Shown: in pieces, positions 25,398-33,600 of the stretch
Layout of the letters: each line of letters starts with the position of its first letter
Numbering within the stretch: the stretch's first letter is position 1
NCBI GenBank assembly: GCA_963827595.1
Contig: CAWHBT010000005.1
Coordinates: forward strand, 1 to 64,000
Length of the DNA: 64,000 nt
Origin: DATEDA01 sp963827595
GTDB taxonomy: Bacteria; Pseudomonadota; Gammaproteobacteria; Burkholderiales; SG8-39
Direction of reading: 5' to 3'
Program-made: the position numbers and the translations under genes
The notes under the pieces: generated by a model
Seen by the model: only the letters and a program-made list of their open reading frames with translations
Told to the model about the DNA's origin: nothing
Database searches by the model: none

Positions 25398-25456
25398 ATA
25401 AGCGCGCCGGGCCGCCCCAAGCGCGAATCCTCGGCGCGAAGCGACGAGGGAGCCCG
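25398..25456 (+). repeat. 60-bp translatable repeat, copy 2
   Basis: Tandem to copy 1, core GGCCGCCCCAAGCGCGAATC, encoding ISAPGRPKRESSARSDEGAR and a TGA that overlaps the ATG of the next gene at 25457. GAGGGAG near its end serves as that gene's ribosome binding site. Its closest match in the window is copy 3, 28 kb away. Confidence 0.85.
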
Positions 25457-26425
25457 ATGAGAATCGCGGCGCTGGGGGCGGGGCGGATGGGGCGCGGCAT
25501 CGGCCAGGTCTTCGCTTATGCCGGCTACGACGTCGACGTGGTGGATTTCAAGGCGCGCGCGCCCGCCGACGGCGAGCGATTCCGGACCGCGGCGCTGGAC
25601 GAGATCGCGGCGAACCTGCGCCTGCTGGGCGAGCTCGGCGTGCTGGATGATGCGCAGGCGCGCACAATCCTGGGCCGCGTCCGCGTGTTGCCGCTCGAGG
25701 AGGCGCCGGAAGCGCTCGCCCGCGCCGACGTCGTCTTCGAAGGCGTGACCGAGACGCGCGAGGCGAAGCGCGACGCGTTCGCCCGGGCCTGCGCCCACGT
25801 CGCGCCGGGCACGATCATCGCCTCGACCACGTCGTCCATGCTCGCCGACTCGCTGGCGGGGCTGGTGACGCATCCCGGCCGCTTCATCAACGCCCACTTC
25901 CTCAATCCGGCGTTCCTGATCCCGCTCGTCGAGGTCAGCCCCGCCAAGACCACCGCGGAAGCCACGTTTGAGAAACTCAAGGCGCTGCTCGAGGCGGCGG
26001 GCAAGGTGGTGGTGCGCTGCGCGCCGTCGCCCGGGTTCATCGTGCCGCGGCTGCAGGCGGCGGCGATGAACGAGGCGGCCCGGCTGGTCGAGGAGGGCGT
26101 GGCCACGCCCGCGGACATTGACAAGGCGGTGCGCTCCGGATTCGGCCCGCGCTACACCGCGATGGGCCTGTGCGAGTTCATCGACTACGGCGGCCTGGAC
26201 ATCCTCTACTACGCCTCGCGCTCGCTGGCGGGTGCGCTCGAGGCCCCGCGCTACGAGCCGCCCGAGCTCATCCGGCGGCTGATGGAAGAGGGCAAGCGCG
26301 GGACGCGCGAAGGACAGGGGCTCTACGACTGGCGCGGGCGGGATCTTCCGGCCTATCAGCGGGAGCTGCTGGGCCGCTTCGTGGCGCTGTTCCGCCACCT
26401 GCAGCTCCTGCGTCCGCCGGCCTAG
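25457..26425 (+). CDS. 3-hydroxyacyl-CoA dehydrogenase-family protein
   Basis: 322 residues. N-terminal NAD site IAALGAGRMGRGIGQVFAYA, then VVFEGVTETREAKRDAF, IASTTSSMLADSLAG, and the catalytic patch GRFINAHFLNPAFLIPLVEV, where His of NAHFLNP is the general base. The C-terminal domain has GFIVPRLQAAAMNEAARLVE and GLYDWRGRDLPAY. It resembles single-domain 3-hydroxybutyryl-CoA dehydrogenases and lambda-crystallin-like enzymes. It is the gene immediately after the tandem repeat, whose end supplies its ribosome binding site. Probably acts in the same catabolic route as the opine-dehydrogenase-like enzyme. Confidence 0.9.
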   Translation: MRIAALGAGRMGRGIGQVFAYAGYDVDVVDFKARAPADGERFRTAALDEIAANLRLLGELGVLDDAQARTILGRVRVLPLEEAPEALARADVVFEGVTETREAKRDAFARACAHVAPGTIIASTTSSMLADSLAGLVTHPGRFINAHFLNPAFLIPLVEVSPAKTTAEATFEKLKALLEAAGKVVVRCAPSPGFIVPRLQAAAMNEAARLVEEGVATPADIDKAVRSGFGPRYTAMGLCEFIDYGGLDILYYASRSLAGALEAPRYEPPELIRRLMEEGKRGTREGQGLYDWRGRDLPAYQRELLGRFVALFRHLQLLRPPA

Positions 26426-26479
26426 ACCCGCTCGCCGAAACGATTGACGTTAAGATCCGTTCTTCAACGGAGGAGGACC

Positions 26480-27613
26480 ATGAAGCTCAAACTCGCTTTG
26501 CTCGCACTGGCGGCCGGCCTTGCGGCCACGACGGCCCGCGCCGAGATCACCGTCGGGGTCTCGCTCGGCATCACCGGCCCGGGCGCGTCGCTCGGCGTCC
26601 ACTATCGCAATGCCTACCAGCTGGTCGCCAAGACGCTCGGCGGCGAGCCGGTGCGCTACATCATCCTCGACGACGCCTCCGACCCGACCAACGCGGCGAA
26701 GAACGCCCGCAAGCTCGTGGCCGAGGACAAGGTCGACGCCCTGATGGGCTCGAACGGCGTGCCGTCGGCGGTGCAGATGGCGCAGGTGGCGGCGGAGGCG
26801 AAGACGCCGATGATCGTGCTCACGCCCGCGAACCTCAGCCCGCAGGTGCTGCACTGGTCGTTCATCGTGCCGCAGACCACCGAGCTGATGATCGGCGCGA
26901 TCGCCGCTCAGCTCAAGGCGCGCGGCGTGAAGACGGTCGGCTACATCGGCTTTTCCGACACCTGGGGCGATCTCGTCTACAAGGCGCTGGAGTCGCACGC
27001 CGCGTCGTCGGGCTACCAGATCGTGACCAACGAGCGCTATGCGCGGGCGGACACGAGCGTCACCGGCCAGGTGCTGCGCATCATCTCCGTCAACCCGGAC
27101 GCGGTGGTGGTCGGCGGCTCGGGTACGGGCGGCGCGCTGCCGCACGTGGCGCTCGTCGAGCGCGGCTACAAGAAGCCGATCTATCACAACCACGGCACGG
27201 TGAACCAGGAGTTCATCAAGGTCGGCGGCAAGGCGGTCGCCGGCGCGGTCGCGGTCACCGGCCCGCTGATCGTCCCGGAGGAGCTGCCCGACAGCGCCGC
27301 CACGCGGGCGGTGTCGCTCGAGTTCACCAAGCGCTACGAGTCGACCTTTGGCGCGGGCAGTCGCAACGCCTTCGCCGGCTACGCCTACGACGGCGTCCTG
27401 CTCCTGAACGCGGCGGTGCCCGAGGCGCTGAAGAAGGCGAAGCCCGGCACGCCCGAATTCCGCGAGGCGCTGCGCGTCGCGCTGGAAAACGTGCGCAACC
27501 TGGTCGGCACGCACGGCGTGTACAACATGAATTCCACCAACCACAACGGGCTCGACGAGCGCGCCCGGGTGCTGGTCTGGGTCGACGGCGGCTCCTGGCG
27601 ACTCATGAAGTGA
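26480..27613 (+). CDS. LivK-type periplasmic solute-binding protein 2
   Basis: 377 residues; ATG 26480 has GGAGGAGG just upstream. Sec signal LKLALLALAAGLAATTARA, mature start EITVGVSLGITGPGASLG, then DDASDPTNAAKNARKLV and GVHGVYNMN-type ending (TYPMSTNHNGLD analogue: YNMNSTNHNGLDERA). This is the Leu/Ile/Val-binding fold. It is the first gene of a complete second Liv importer. Two GC-rich hairpins separate it from livH, consistent with higher expression of the receptor than of the membrane parts. The ligand is unknown. Confidence 0.92.
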   Translation: MKLKLALLALAAGLAATTARAEITVGVSLGITGPGASLGVHYRNAYQLVAKTLGGEPVRYIILDDASDPTNAAKNARKLVAEDKVDALMGSNGVPSAVQMAQVAAEAKTPMIVLTPANLSPQVLHWSFIVPQTTELMIGAIAAQLKARGVKTVGYIGFSDTWGDLVYKALESHAASSGYQIVTNERYARADTSVTGQVLRIISVNPDAVVVGGSGTGGALPHVALVERGYKKPIYHNHGTVNQEFIKVGGKAVAGAVAVTGPLIVPEELPDSAATRAVSLEFTKRYESTFGAGSRNAFAGYAYDGVLLLNAAVPEALKKAKPGTPEFREALRVALENVRNLVGTHGVYNMNSTNHNGLDERARVLVWVDGGSWRLMK

Positions 27614-27615
27614 CG

Positions 27616-27633
27616 GTTCCGCACCCGCGGAAC
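27616..27633 (+). promoter_or_regulatory. Intercistronic hairpin 1
   Basis: GTTCCGC-ACCC-GCGGAAC: perfect 7-bp stem with a 4-nt loop, 3 nt after the receptor stop codon. Probably protects the receptor mRNA end or helps attenuate readthrough. Confidence 0.55.
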
Positions 27634-27636
27634 GTC

Positions 27637-27661
27637 CCGGGGGCCGCGGGGCCCCCGGTTT
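27637..27661 (+). terminator. Intercistronic terminator-like hairpin 2
   Basis: CCGGGGGCC and GGCCCCCGG make a perfect 9-bp GC stem with a GCGG loop, followed by only TTT. A weak or leaky terminator between receptor and permease genes; transcription must continue because livH lacks another evident promoter. Confidence 0.55.
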
Positions 27662-27674
27662 GCATGGTGGCCCG

Positions 27675-28715
27675 ATGAGCGCCGATATCGCCCTGTGGCT
27701 CGCGCAGGACGGGATCACCAACGGCGCGATTTACGGGCTGCTCGCCCTCGCGTTGCTGCTCGTCTTCTCGGTGACGCGCGTGATCTTCGTGCCGCAGGGC
27801 GAGTTCATCTCGTACGCGGCGCTCTCGCTCGCGCTGCTGCAGGCGGGCCAGCTGCCCGGGGTCGTGTACGTGCTGGTGGGCGGCGGCCTGGTCGCCGCGG
27901 CGATGGACGTCGTCGCGGCGGTGCGCGACAACGCGCTTCGCCGCCTGCCCCTGATCCTCGCCGGCTACGTCGTGCTGCCGTGCGCGATGGCGGCGCTCGC
28001 GTGGTGGGCCGCCCCGCGCAAGCCCGATCTCGTCTGGCAGGCGCTGATCGTCATCGGGCTCGTGGTACCGCTCGGCCCGATCGTTTATCGGGTCGCCTAC
28101 CAGCCGCTCGCCAGTGCCTCGGTGCTGGTGCTCTTCATCGCTTCCATGGCGGTGCACTACGCCCTCAGCGGGTTGGGCCTGGTCTTCTTCGGCGGCGAGG
28201 GGCTGCGGTCGGCAAGCTTCTCGGACGCGCGCTTCAAGCTCGGCGTCATCGAGGCGAGCGCGCAGAGCCTGTGGGTGATCGGCGCGAGCATCGTGGTGAT
28301 GCTGGTGCTGTGGGCCTTCTTCGGACGGTCGCTCTACGGCAAGGCGCTGCGCGCCACGGCGGTGAACCGGGTCGGCGCGCGGCTGGTCGGCATCCGCACC
28401 GAGCTCGCCGGCAGCCTGAGCTTCCTGCTCGCCGCCTTCATCGGCACGGTGTCGGGCATCCTCATCTCGCCGATCACCACGATCTACTACGACACCGGGT
28501 TCCTGATCGGCCTCAAGGGCTTCGTCGGCGCGATCCTCGGCGGCATGGCGAGCTACCCCCTGGCGGTGGTGGGCTCCGTCGTCCTCGGCCTCCTCGAGGC
28601 CTACGCCTCGTTCTGGTCCAGCGCCTTCAAGGAGACCATCGTCTTCGCGATCATCATCCCGCCGCTGGTGTGGCTGTCCCTGCGCTCGCGGCACGTCGAG
28701 GAGGAGGAAGAGTGA
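27675..28715 (+). CDS. livH: Branched-chain-type ABC transporter permease LivH 2
   Basis: 346 residues, longer than usual (about 290) because of an extra segment around residues 60-130 (GGLVAAAMDVVAAVRD, PLILAGYVVLPCAMAALAWW). Landmarks: QDGITNGAIYGLLALALLLV, RVIFVPQGEFISYAALSL, and FVGAILGGMASYPLAVVGSV. It ends HVEEEEE; the TGA overlaps the GTG of the fusion gene. Start at ATG 27675, with GGTGG upstream. It forms the channel with the permease half of the next protein. Confidence 0.9.
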   Translation: MSADIALWLAQDGITNGAIYGLLALALLLVFSVTRVIFVPQGEFISYAALSLALLQAGQLPGVVYVLVGGGLVAAAMDVVAAVRDNALRRLPLILAGYVVLPCAMAALAWWAAPRKPDLVWQALIVIGLVVPLGPIVYRVAYQPLASASVLVLFIASMAVHYALSGLGLVFFGGEGLRSASFSDARFKLGVIEASAQSLWVIGASIVVMLVLWAFFGRSLYGKALRATAVNRVGARLVGIRTELAGSLSFLLAAFIGTVSGILISPITTIYYDTGFLIGLKGFVGAILGGMASYPLAVVGSVVLGLLEAYASFWSSAFKETIVFAIIIPPLVWLSLRSRHVEEEEE

Positions 28716-30475
28716 TCCCGGCGCGCGTGGCGCTCCTCGCCGTCGCCGCCTTCATCGCCACCGCACCGCTGTTCCTGTCCGAGTTCCAGGTCACGCTGCT
28801 GAACTACATCGGCCTGGCGTCGATGATCGCGCTCGGCCTGGTGCTGCTCACCGGCGTCGCCGGCGTGATGTCGTTCGGACAGCAGGTCTTCGTCGGTCTT
28901 GCGGCGTACGCGACCGCGGTGCTCACGACCAAATATGCGGCCTCGCCCTGGCTCGGCCTGGTGGTGGGCCTGGCGATCGTCGGCGGCGTGTCGCTCTTTC
29001 TGGGCGCGATCACGCTGCGCCTGTCGGGGCACTACCTGCCGATCTCGACCATCGCCTGGGGGATCGCGATCTACTTCCTGTTCGGCAACATGGAGCTGCT
29101 CGGCAAGTACACCGGGCTGCCCGGCCTGCCGCCGATCTCGGTCGGCGGGGCGAAGCTCGATACCGGGCCGAAGATCTACTACCTGATCTGGGTGATCGCG
29201 CTGGTGTTGCTGGTGGCCGCGTCGAACCTGCTCGACTCGCGCTCGGGCCGCGCCATCCGGGCGCTGCGCGTCCGCGGCGTAATGGCGGAGAGCTTCGGGG
29301 TCGACACCTCGCGGCTGAAGACGGTGGTGTTCCTCTACGCCGCGCTGTTCGCCGGGGTGTCGGGCTGGCTGTACGCGCATTTCCTGCGGTTCGTCAGCCC
29401 GGGCGCGTTTACCGTCAACGCCGGCATCGAGTACCTGTTCATGGCCGTTGTCGGCGGCGCGGGCTACGTGTGGGGCGCGGTGATCGGCGCCTCGATCCTG
29501 ACGGTGCTGAAGGAGTGGCTGAAGGTCGTGCTGCCGACCAGCTACGGCGCCAGCGGCAACTACGAGATCGTGGTGTTCGGCGTCCTGATGATGCTCCTCC
29601 TGCAGCGCGCGTCCACCGGTCTCGCGCCGGTCCTCGCGCGCTGGACGATCGCCCCCCAGCGGCACACGATCCCGCCGCAGGGCGCGCCCTTGCCGCGGCG
29701 GCGGCTGCCGCAGGCCGGCGAGCCGCTGCTGGAAGTGCAGGGCGCACAGAAGCGCTTCGGCGGACTGGTCGCGGTGCGCGACCTGTCGTTCGCGATGCGC
29801 GCCGGCGAGATCCTCGGGCTCATCGGCCCGAACGGCGCCGGCAAGAGCACGATGTTCAACCTCATCACCGGCGTGCTGCCGGCGGACGGGGGCACGATCG
29901 TCTTCCAGGGCGCGCGCATCGACGGCCTGGCGCCGCCCGAAGTCGCGCGCCGGGGCATCGCCCGGACGTTCCAGCACGTCAACCTGATCGGCGCGATGTC
30001 GGTGCTCGAGAACGTGGCGATCGGCGCGCATCTGCGCGGCCGGCACGGCACGCTGCGGGCGATGCTGCGAGCGGAGCGGGCGGAGGAGGGGCAGCTGCTG
30101 GCGGAAGCTGCACGCCAGATCGAACGGGTGGGTCTGAAAGCGCACGCGAGCGATGCAGCCGGGAGCCTGCCGCTCGGGACGCAGCGGCTGGTGGAGCTCG
30201 CGCGGGCGCTGAGCGCCGATCCGACGCTGCTGCTCCTCGACGAGCCGGCGGCGGGCCTGCGGTACACGGAGAAGCAGGCGCTCGCCGCGCTGCTGCGCCG
30301 GCTGCGCGACGAGGGGACGAGCATCCTGCTCGTCGAGCACGACATGGACTTCGTGATGGGGCTGGTCGACCGGCTGGTCGTGATGGATTTCGGCGAGAAG
30401 CTCGCCGAAGGCCTGCCGGCCGAGATCCAGTCCGATCCGGCGGTGCTCGAGGCCTATCTGGGCGGCGTGGAATGA
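28712..30475 (+). CDS. LivM-LivG fusion: ABC permease plus ATPase in one protein
   Basis: 587 residues from GTG 28712 (overlapping the LivH stop). Residues 1 to ~310 are LivM: ALGLVLLTGVAGVMSFGQQV, RLSGHYLPISTIAWGIAIY, IRALRVRGVMAESFGVD. A short linker (PPQGAPLPRRRLPQAGEP) leads into LivG: LLEVQGAQKRFGGLVAVRDL, Walker A GPNGAGKST, ARTFQHVNLIGAMS, Walker B LLLLDEPAAGL and VEHDMDFVMGLVDRLVVMD. The signature region is LPLGTQRLVELARAL, a degenerate LSGGQ typical of LivG. The fusion is open and in frame with no suspicious join. Such fusions are known in betaproteobacteria. The ATPase half pairs with the LivF that follows. Confidence 0.93.
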   Translation: MIPARVALLAVAAFIATAPLFLSEFQVTLLNYIGLASMIALGLVLLTGVAGVMSFGQQVFVGLAAYATAVLTTKYAASPWLGLVVGLAIVGGVSLFLGAITLRLSGHYLPISTIAWGIAIYFLFGNMELLGKYTGLPGLPPISVGGAKLDTGPKIYYLIWVIALVLLVAASNLLDSRSGRAIRALRVRGVMAESFGVDTSRLKTVVFLYAALFAGVSGWLYAHFLRFVSPGAFTVNAGIEYLFMAVVGGAGYVWGAVIGASILTVLKEWLKVVLPTSYGASGNYEIVVFGVLMMLLLQRASTGLAPVLARWTIAPQRHTIPPQGAPLPRRRLPQAGEPLLEVQGAQKRFGGLVAVRDLSFAMRAGEILGLIGPNGAGKSTMFNLITGVLPADGGTIVFQGARIDGLAPPEVARRGIARTFQHVNLIGAMSVLENVAIGAHLRGRHGTLRAMLRAERAEEGQLLAEAARQIERVGLKAHASDAAGSLPLGTQRLVELARALSADPTLLLLDEPAAGLRYTEKQALAALLRRLRDEGTSILLVEHDMDFVMGLVDRLVVMDFGEKLAEGLPAEIQSDPAVLEAYLGGVE

Positions 30476-31206
30476 GCGCGCTGCTGGAGGTTGTCGATCT
30501 GCGCGTGTTCTATCGCCGCGTGGAAGGGCTGCACCGCGCGAGCCTTACGGTTCCGGAAGGCGCCATCGTCACGGTGATCGGCCCCAACGGCGCCGGAAAA
30601 TCCACGCTGCTCGGCGCGGTCATGGGGTTGCTGCGGTGCACTGGCATGGTGCGCTTCGCGGGGACCGTCCTGAAGAGCGAGCCGGTCGAGACCCGCGTGC
30701 AGCGGGGCCTCTGCCTGGTGCCGGAGCGCCGCGAGCTGTTCGGCGAGCTGCCGGTCGAGGACAACCTGCTGCTTGGCGCGTTCCAGCGCTCCCGCCGCCG
30801 CGCCGCGCTGGAGCCCGATCTCGAGGCCGTCTACGGGCGTTTCCCGCGGCTGGAGGAGCGGCGCAAGCAGCTCGCGGGCACGCTTTCCGGCGGGGAGCGG
30901 CAGATGCTGGCGCTGGGGCGCGCGCTGATGGCGCGCCCCAAGCTGCTGATGCTCGACGAGCCCAGCCTCGGTCTCGCGCCGCTGGTGGTGAGGGAGATGT
31001 TCCGCGCCATCTCCGACCTGCGGGCGACCGGCGTCTCGATTCTCCTGATCGAGCAGAACGCGCGCGCTGCGCTGCAGGTCGCCGACTATGGCTACGTGCT
31101 CGAGACCGGCGAGACGGTGCTCGAGGGCACGGCGGCCGAGCTCATGGCCAACCCGCGGGTGGTCGAGACCTACCTGGGACTTGCGGGACGGACGGCGGCG
31201 GGGTAG
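30472..31206 (+). CDS. livF: Branched-chain-type ABC transporter ATPase LivF 2
   Basis: 244 residues; ATG 30472 overlaps the fusion-gene stop (ATGA). Walker A GPNGAGKST, LCLVPERRELFGELPVEDNL, signature LSGGERQM, Walker B LLMLDEPSLGLAPLV, and LIEQNARAAL are all LivF-type. It is the last gene of the second Liv operon. It pairs with the LivG half of the preceding fusion protein to power the LivH/LivM channel. Confidence 0.94.
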   Translation: MSALLEVVDLRVFYRRVEGLHRASLTVPEGAIVTVIGPNGAGKSTLLGAVMGLLRCTGMVRFAGTVLKSEPVETRVQRGLCLVPERRELFGELPVEDNLLLGAFQRSRRRAALEPDLEAVYGRFPRLEERRKQLAGTLSGGERQMLALGRALMARPKLLMLDEPSLGLAPLVVREMFRAISDLRATGVSILLIEQNARAALQVADYGYVLETGETVLEGTAAELMANPRVVETYLGLAGRTAAG

Positions 31207-31246
31207 CCGCCCGGCTCGCGATTCCGCTCTGACCCCTGAGAGACAT

Positions 31247-31279
31247 CGCCACCGTTTGACGATGAAGCGCGCGGTGGCG
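31247..31279. terminator. Hairpin between convergent genes
   Basis: CGCCACCG (31247-31254) and CGGTGGCG (31272-31279) pair perfectly with a 17-nt loop between livF (plus) and the aldehyde dehydrogenase (minus). There is no T-run, so a Rho-independent role is doubtful. Confidence 0.3.
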
Positions 31280-31299
31280 CACAAGGCCGGCGCGCCCGC

Positions 31300-32748
31300 T
31301 CACATTTTCGCCATCACGTGGCGCACGACGGTGTAGTCCTCGAGCGCGTAGCTGGAGAGATCCTTGCCGTAGCCGGAGGATTTGAGGCCGCCGTGCGGCA
31401 TCTCGTTCACCAGCATGAAGTGCGTATTGATCCAGGTGCAGCCGTACTGCAGCTTCTTCGCCACGCGCATCGCTTTCTTGATGTCGCGCGTCCACACCGA
31501 CGAGGCGAGCCCGTAGTCCGAGTCGTTCGCCCAGGCGATCGCCTGCTCGGTGTCGGCAAAGCGCGTCACCGACACCACCGGGCCGAACACCTCGCGGCGC
31601 ACGATCTCGTCGTCCTGGCGCGCGCCGGCCACCACGGTGGGCTCGTAGAAGAACCCCCCGCCCGCGCGCACCTTGCCGCCGGTGGCGATCTGCATGTGGC
31701 CGCTCAGCTGCGCGCGCTCCACGAAGCCCGCCACGCGGCTGCGCTGGCGCTCGGAGATGAGCGGCCCGATCTCGACGTCGGCCTCGTCCTGCGCGCCGAC
31801 CTTGATGCCCTTCACGGCGGCAGACAGGTCGGCGACGAATTTCTCGTACACCTTCGCGCCCGCGTACACGCGGCAGGCGGCGGTGCAGTCCTGCCCGGCG
31901 TTGTAGTAGCCGAACACGCGGATGCCCTCGACCACCTCGGCGAGCTCCGCGTCGTCGAACACGATCACCGGCGCCTTGCCGCCGAGCTCCAGGTGCGTGC
32001 GCTTAAGCGATGCCGAGGCCGCCTGCAGGATCTTCCGACCGGTGGCGACGTCGCCCGTCAGCGAGACCATGCGCACGAGCGGGTGCTCGATGAGCGGCTG
32101 GCCGACCGTCTGGCCGCGCCCGCAGACGACGTTGAGAACGCCCTTGGGCAGGATCTCCGAGGCGATGCGGGCGAGGAGGAGGGTGGTGAGCGGCGTCTGC
32201 TCCGAGGGCTTGAGCACCACCGTGTTGCCCGCGGCGAGTGCGGGCGCGGTCTTCCACGCCGCCATCATGAGCGGGTAGTTCCACGGGGCGATCGAGCTGA
32301 CCACGCCCACCGGGTCGCGACGGATCATGCTGGTGTGCCCGGCGAGGTATTCGTTCGCGACGGTTCCCGTCATGCAGCGCGCCGCGCCGGCGAAGAAGCG
32401 GAAGCAGTCCGCGATCGCGGGGATCTCGTCGCCCAGGGCGCGCGCGTAAGGCTTGCCGCAGTTGAGCGATTCGACGCGCGCGAACTCCTCGGCGCGGGCT
32501 TCCACGGCGTCGGCGAGCTTGAGGAGCATCCGCGAGCGCTCCATGGGCGTCGTCTCCGACCACGATCCGAAGGCGCGCGCCGCCGCCTGCGCGGCGCGGT
32601 CGATCTGCTCGAGCGATGCCTCCGGCACCGCGGCGAGCGGCTCGCCGGTGGCGGGGTTGAGCACCCGCTCCGCCTCCCCCTCACCCTTCACGAACTGACC
32701 GTCGATCAGCAGATCGGTCGCAAATACGATGTCGCTCGGATTGCCCAT
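31300..32748 (-). CDS. Aldehyde dehydrogenase, aminobutyraldehyde/betaine-aldehyde type
   Basis: 482 residues. Complete ALDH catalytic set: Asn157 (APWNYPLM), Lys180 (VVLKPSEQTP), Glu254 (HLELGGKAP) and Cys288 (NAGQDCTA). The NAGQDC context and overall motifs match gamma-aminobutyraldehyde and betaine-aldehyde dehydrogenases of polyamine or choline breakdown. It is co-directional with, and downstream of, a PotABCD-type importer, so oxidation of 4-aminobutanal from putrescine is the best guess. No aminotransferase or oxidase for the first step is in the window. Confidence 0.92.
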   Translation of the reverse strand: MGNPSDIVFATDLLIDGQFVKGEGEAERVLNPATGEPLAAVPEASLEQIDRAAQAAARAFGSWSETTPMERSRMLLKLADAVEARAEEFARVESLNCGKPYARALGDEIPAIADCFRFFAGAARCMTGTVANEYLAGHTSMIRRDPVGVVSSIAPWNYPLMMAAWKTAPALAAGNTVVLKPSEQTPLTTLLLARIASEILPKGVLNVVCGRGQTVGQPLIEHPLVRMVSLTGDVATGRKILQAASASLKRTHLELGGKAPVIVFDDAELAEVVEGIRVFGYYNAGQDCTAACRVYAGAKVYEKFVADLSAAVKGIKVGAQDEADVEIGPLISERQRSRVAGFVERAQLSGHMQIATGGKVRAGGGFFYEPTVVAGARQDDEIVRREVFGPVVSVTRFADTEQAIAWANDSDYGLASSVWTRDIKKAMRVAKKLQYGCTWINTHFMLVNEMPHGGLKSSGYGKDLSSYALEDYTVVRHVMAKM

Positions 32749-32787
32749 GTCACCCCTCCGTTGCGTCTATCGGATCTCTCATCGGCT

Positions 32788-33600
32788 CTAGCGCGCCCCC
32801 GGCTCGTCGGCGCGCGTCAGGTAGTAGGCGAGCAGGATCGGCACGAAAGTGAGCGCGATGATCACCACTGCCACGACGTTGGTCACCGGGCGCTGGCGCG
32901 GACGCACGAGCTCGGCCAGCATCCAGATCGGCAGCGTCGTCTGCTGCCCCGCGGTGAACGTGGTCACGATCACCTCGTCGAAGGACAGCGCGAAGGCGAG
33001 CAGCCCGCCGGCGAGCAGCGCCGAGCCGAGCTGCGGCAGGATCACGTGGCGCAGGGTCTGGAAGCCGTCGGCGCCCAGGTCCATCGAGGCTTCAATGAGC
33101 GAAGGGCTGGTGCGCCGCAGGCGCGCCACCGCATTGTTGTAGACCACCACCACGCAGAAGGTCGCGTGGCCGAGCACGATGGTCCAGAAACTGAACGGAA
33201 TCGTGAGCGTGGAGTATGCCGAGCGCAGCGCGATGCCGGTGATGATGCCGGGGAGGGCGATCGGCAGGATGAGCAGCAGCGAGATCGCCTCGCGGCCGAA
33301 GAATCGCGTGCGCGCGAGCGCGCCCGCGGCGAGCGTGCCAAGCACCAGCGCGATCGCGGTCGAGTAGGCGGCGACTTCCAGCGACAGCCGGATCGCGCGC
33401 CAGACGTCGGGCCGGTCGTTCCAGGCCACGGCGAACCAGCGCACGGTCAGGTCGGGCGGCGGGAAGACGAACGACTGGTCCTCGGCGCTGAAGGCGTAGA
33501 GCACGATCATGGCGAGCGGCACGTGCAGGAACGCCACCACCGTCCAGGCCGAGGCGCGGAGCCAGGGGGGCACGGCCGCGCCGCCGCTGCTAGAGCGCAT
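32788..33600 (-). CDS. potC: Spermidine/putrescine-type ABC permease PotC
   Basis: 270 residues with six predicted spans. Motifs: FLHVPLAMIVLYAFSAEDQS, LGTLAAGALARTRFFGREA, PIALPGIITGIALRSAYSTL, and the EAA loop SMDLGADGFQTLRHVILPQL. It ends LLAYYLTRADEPGAR. The ATG at 33600 lies 10 nt inside the end of potB, so the two are coupled. Second permease of the polyamine-type importer. Confidence 0.9.
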   Translation of the reverse strand: MRSSSGGAAVPPWLRASAWTVVAFLHVPLAMIVLYAFSAEDQSFVFPPPDLTVRWFAVAWNDRPDVWRAIRLSLEVAAYSTAIALVLGTLAAGALARTRFFGREAISLLLILPIALPGIITGIALRSAYSTLTIPFSFWTIVLGHATFCVVVVYNNAVARLRRTSPSLIEASMDLGADGFQTLRHVILPQLGSALLAGGLLAFALSFDEVIVTTFTAGQQTTLPIWMLAELVRPRQRPVTNVVAVVIIALTFVPILLAYYLTRADEPGAR

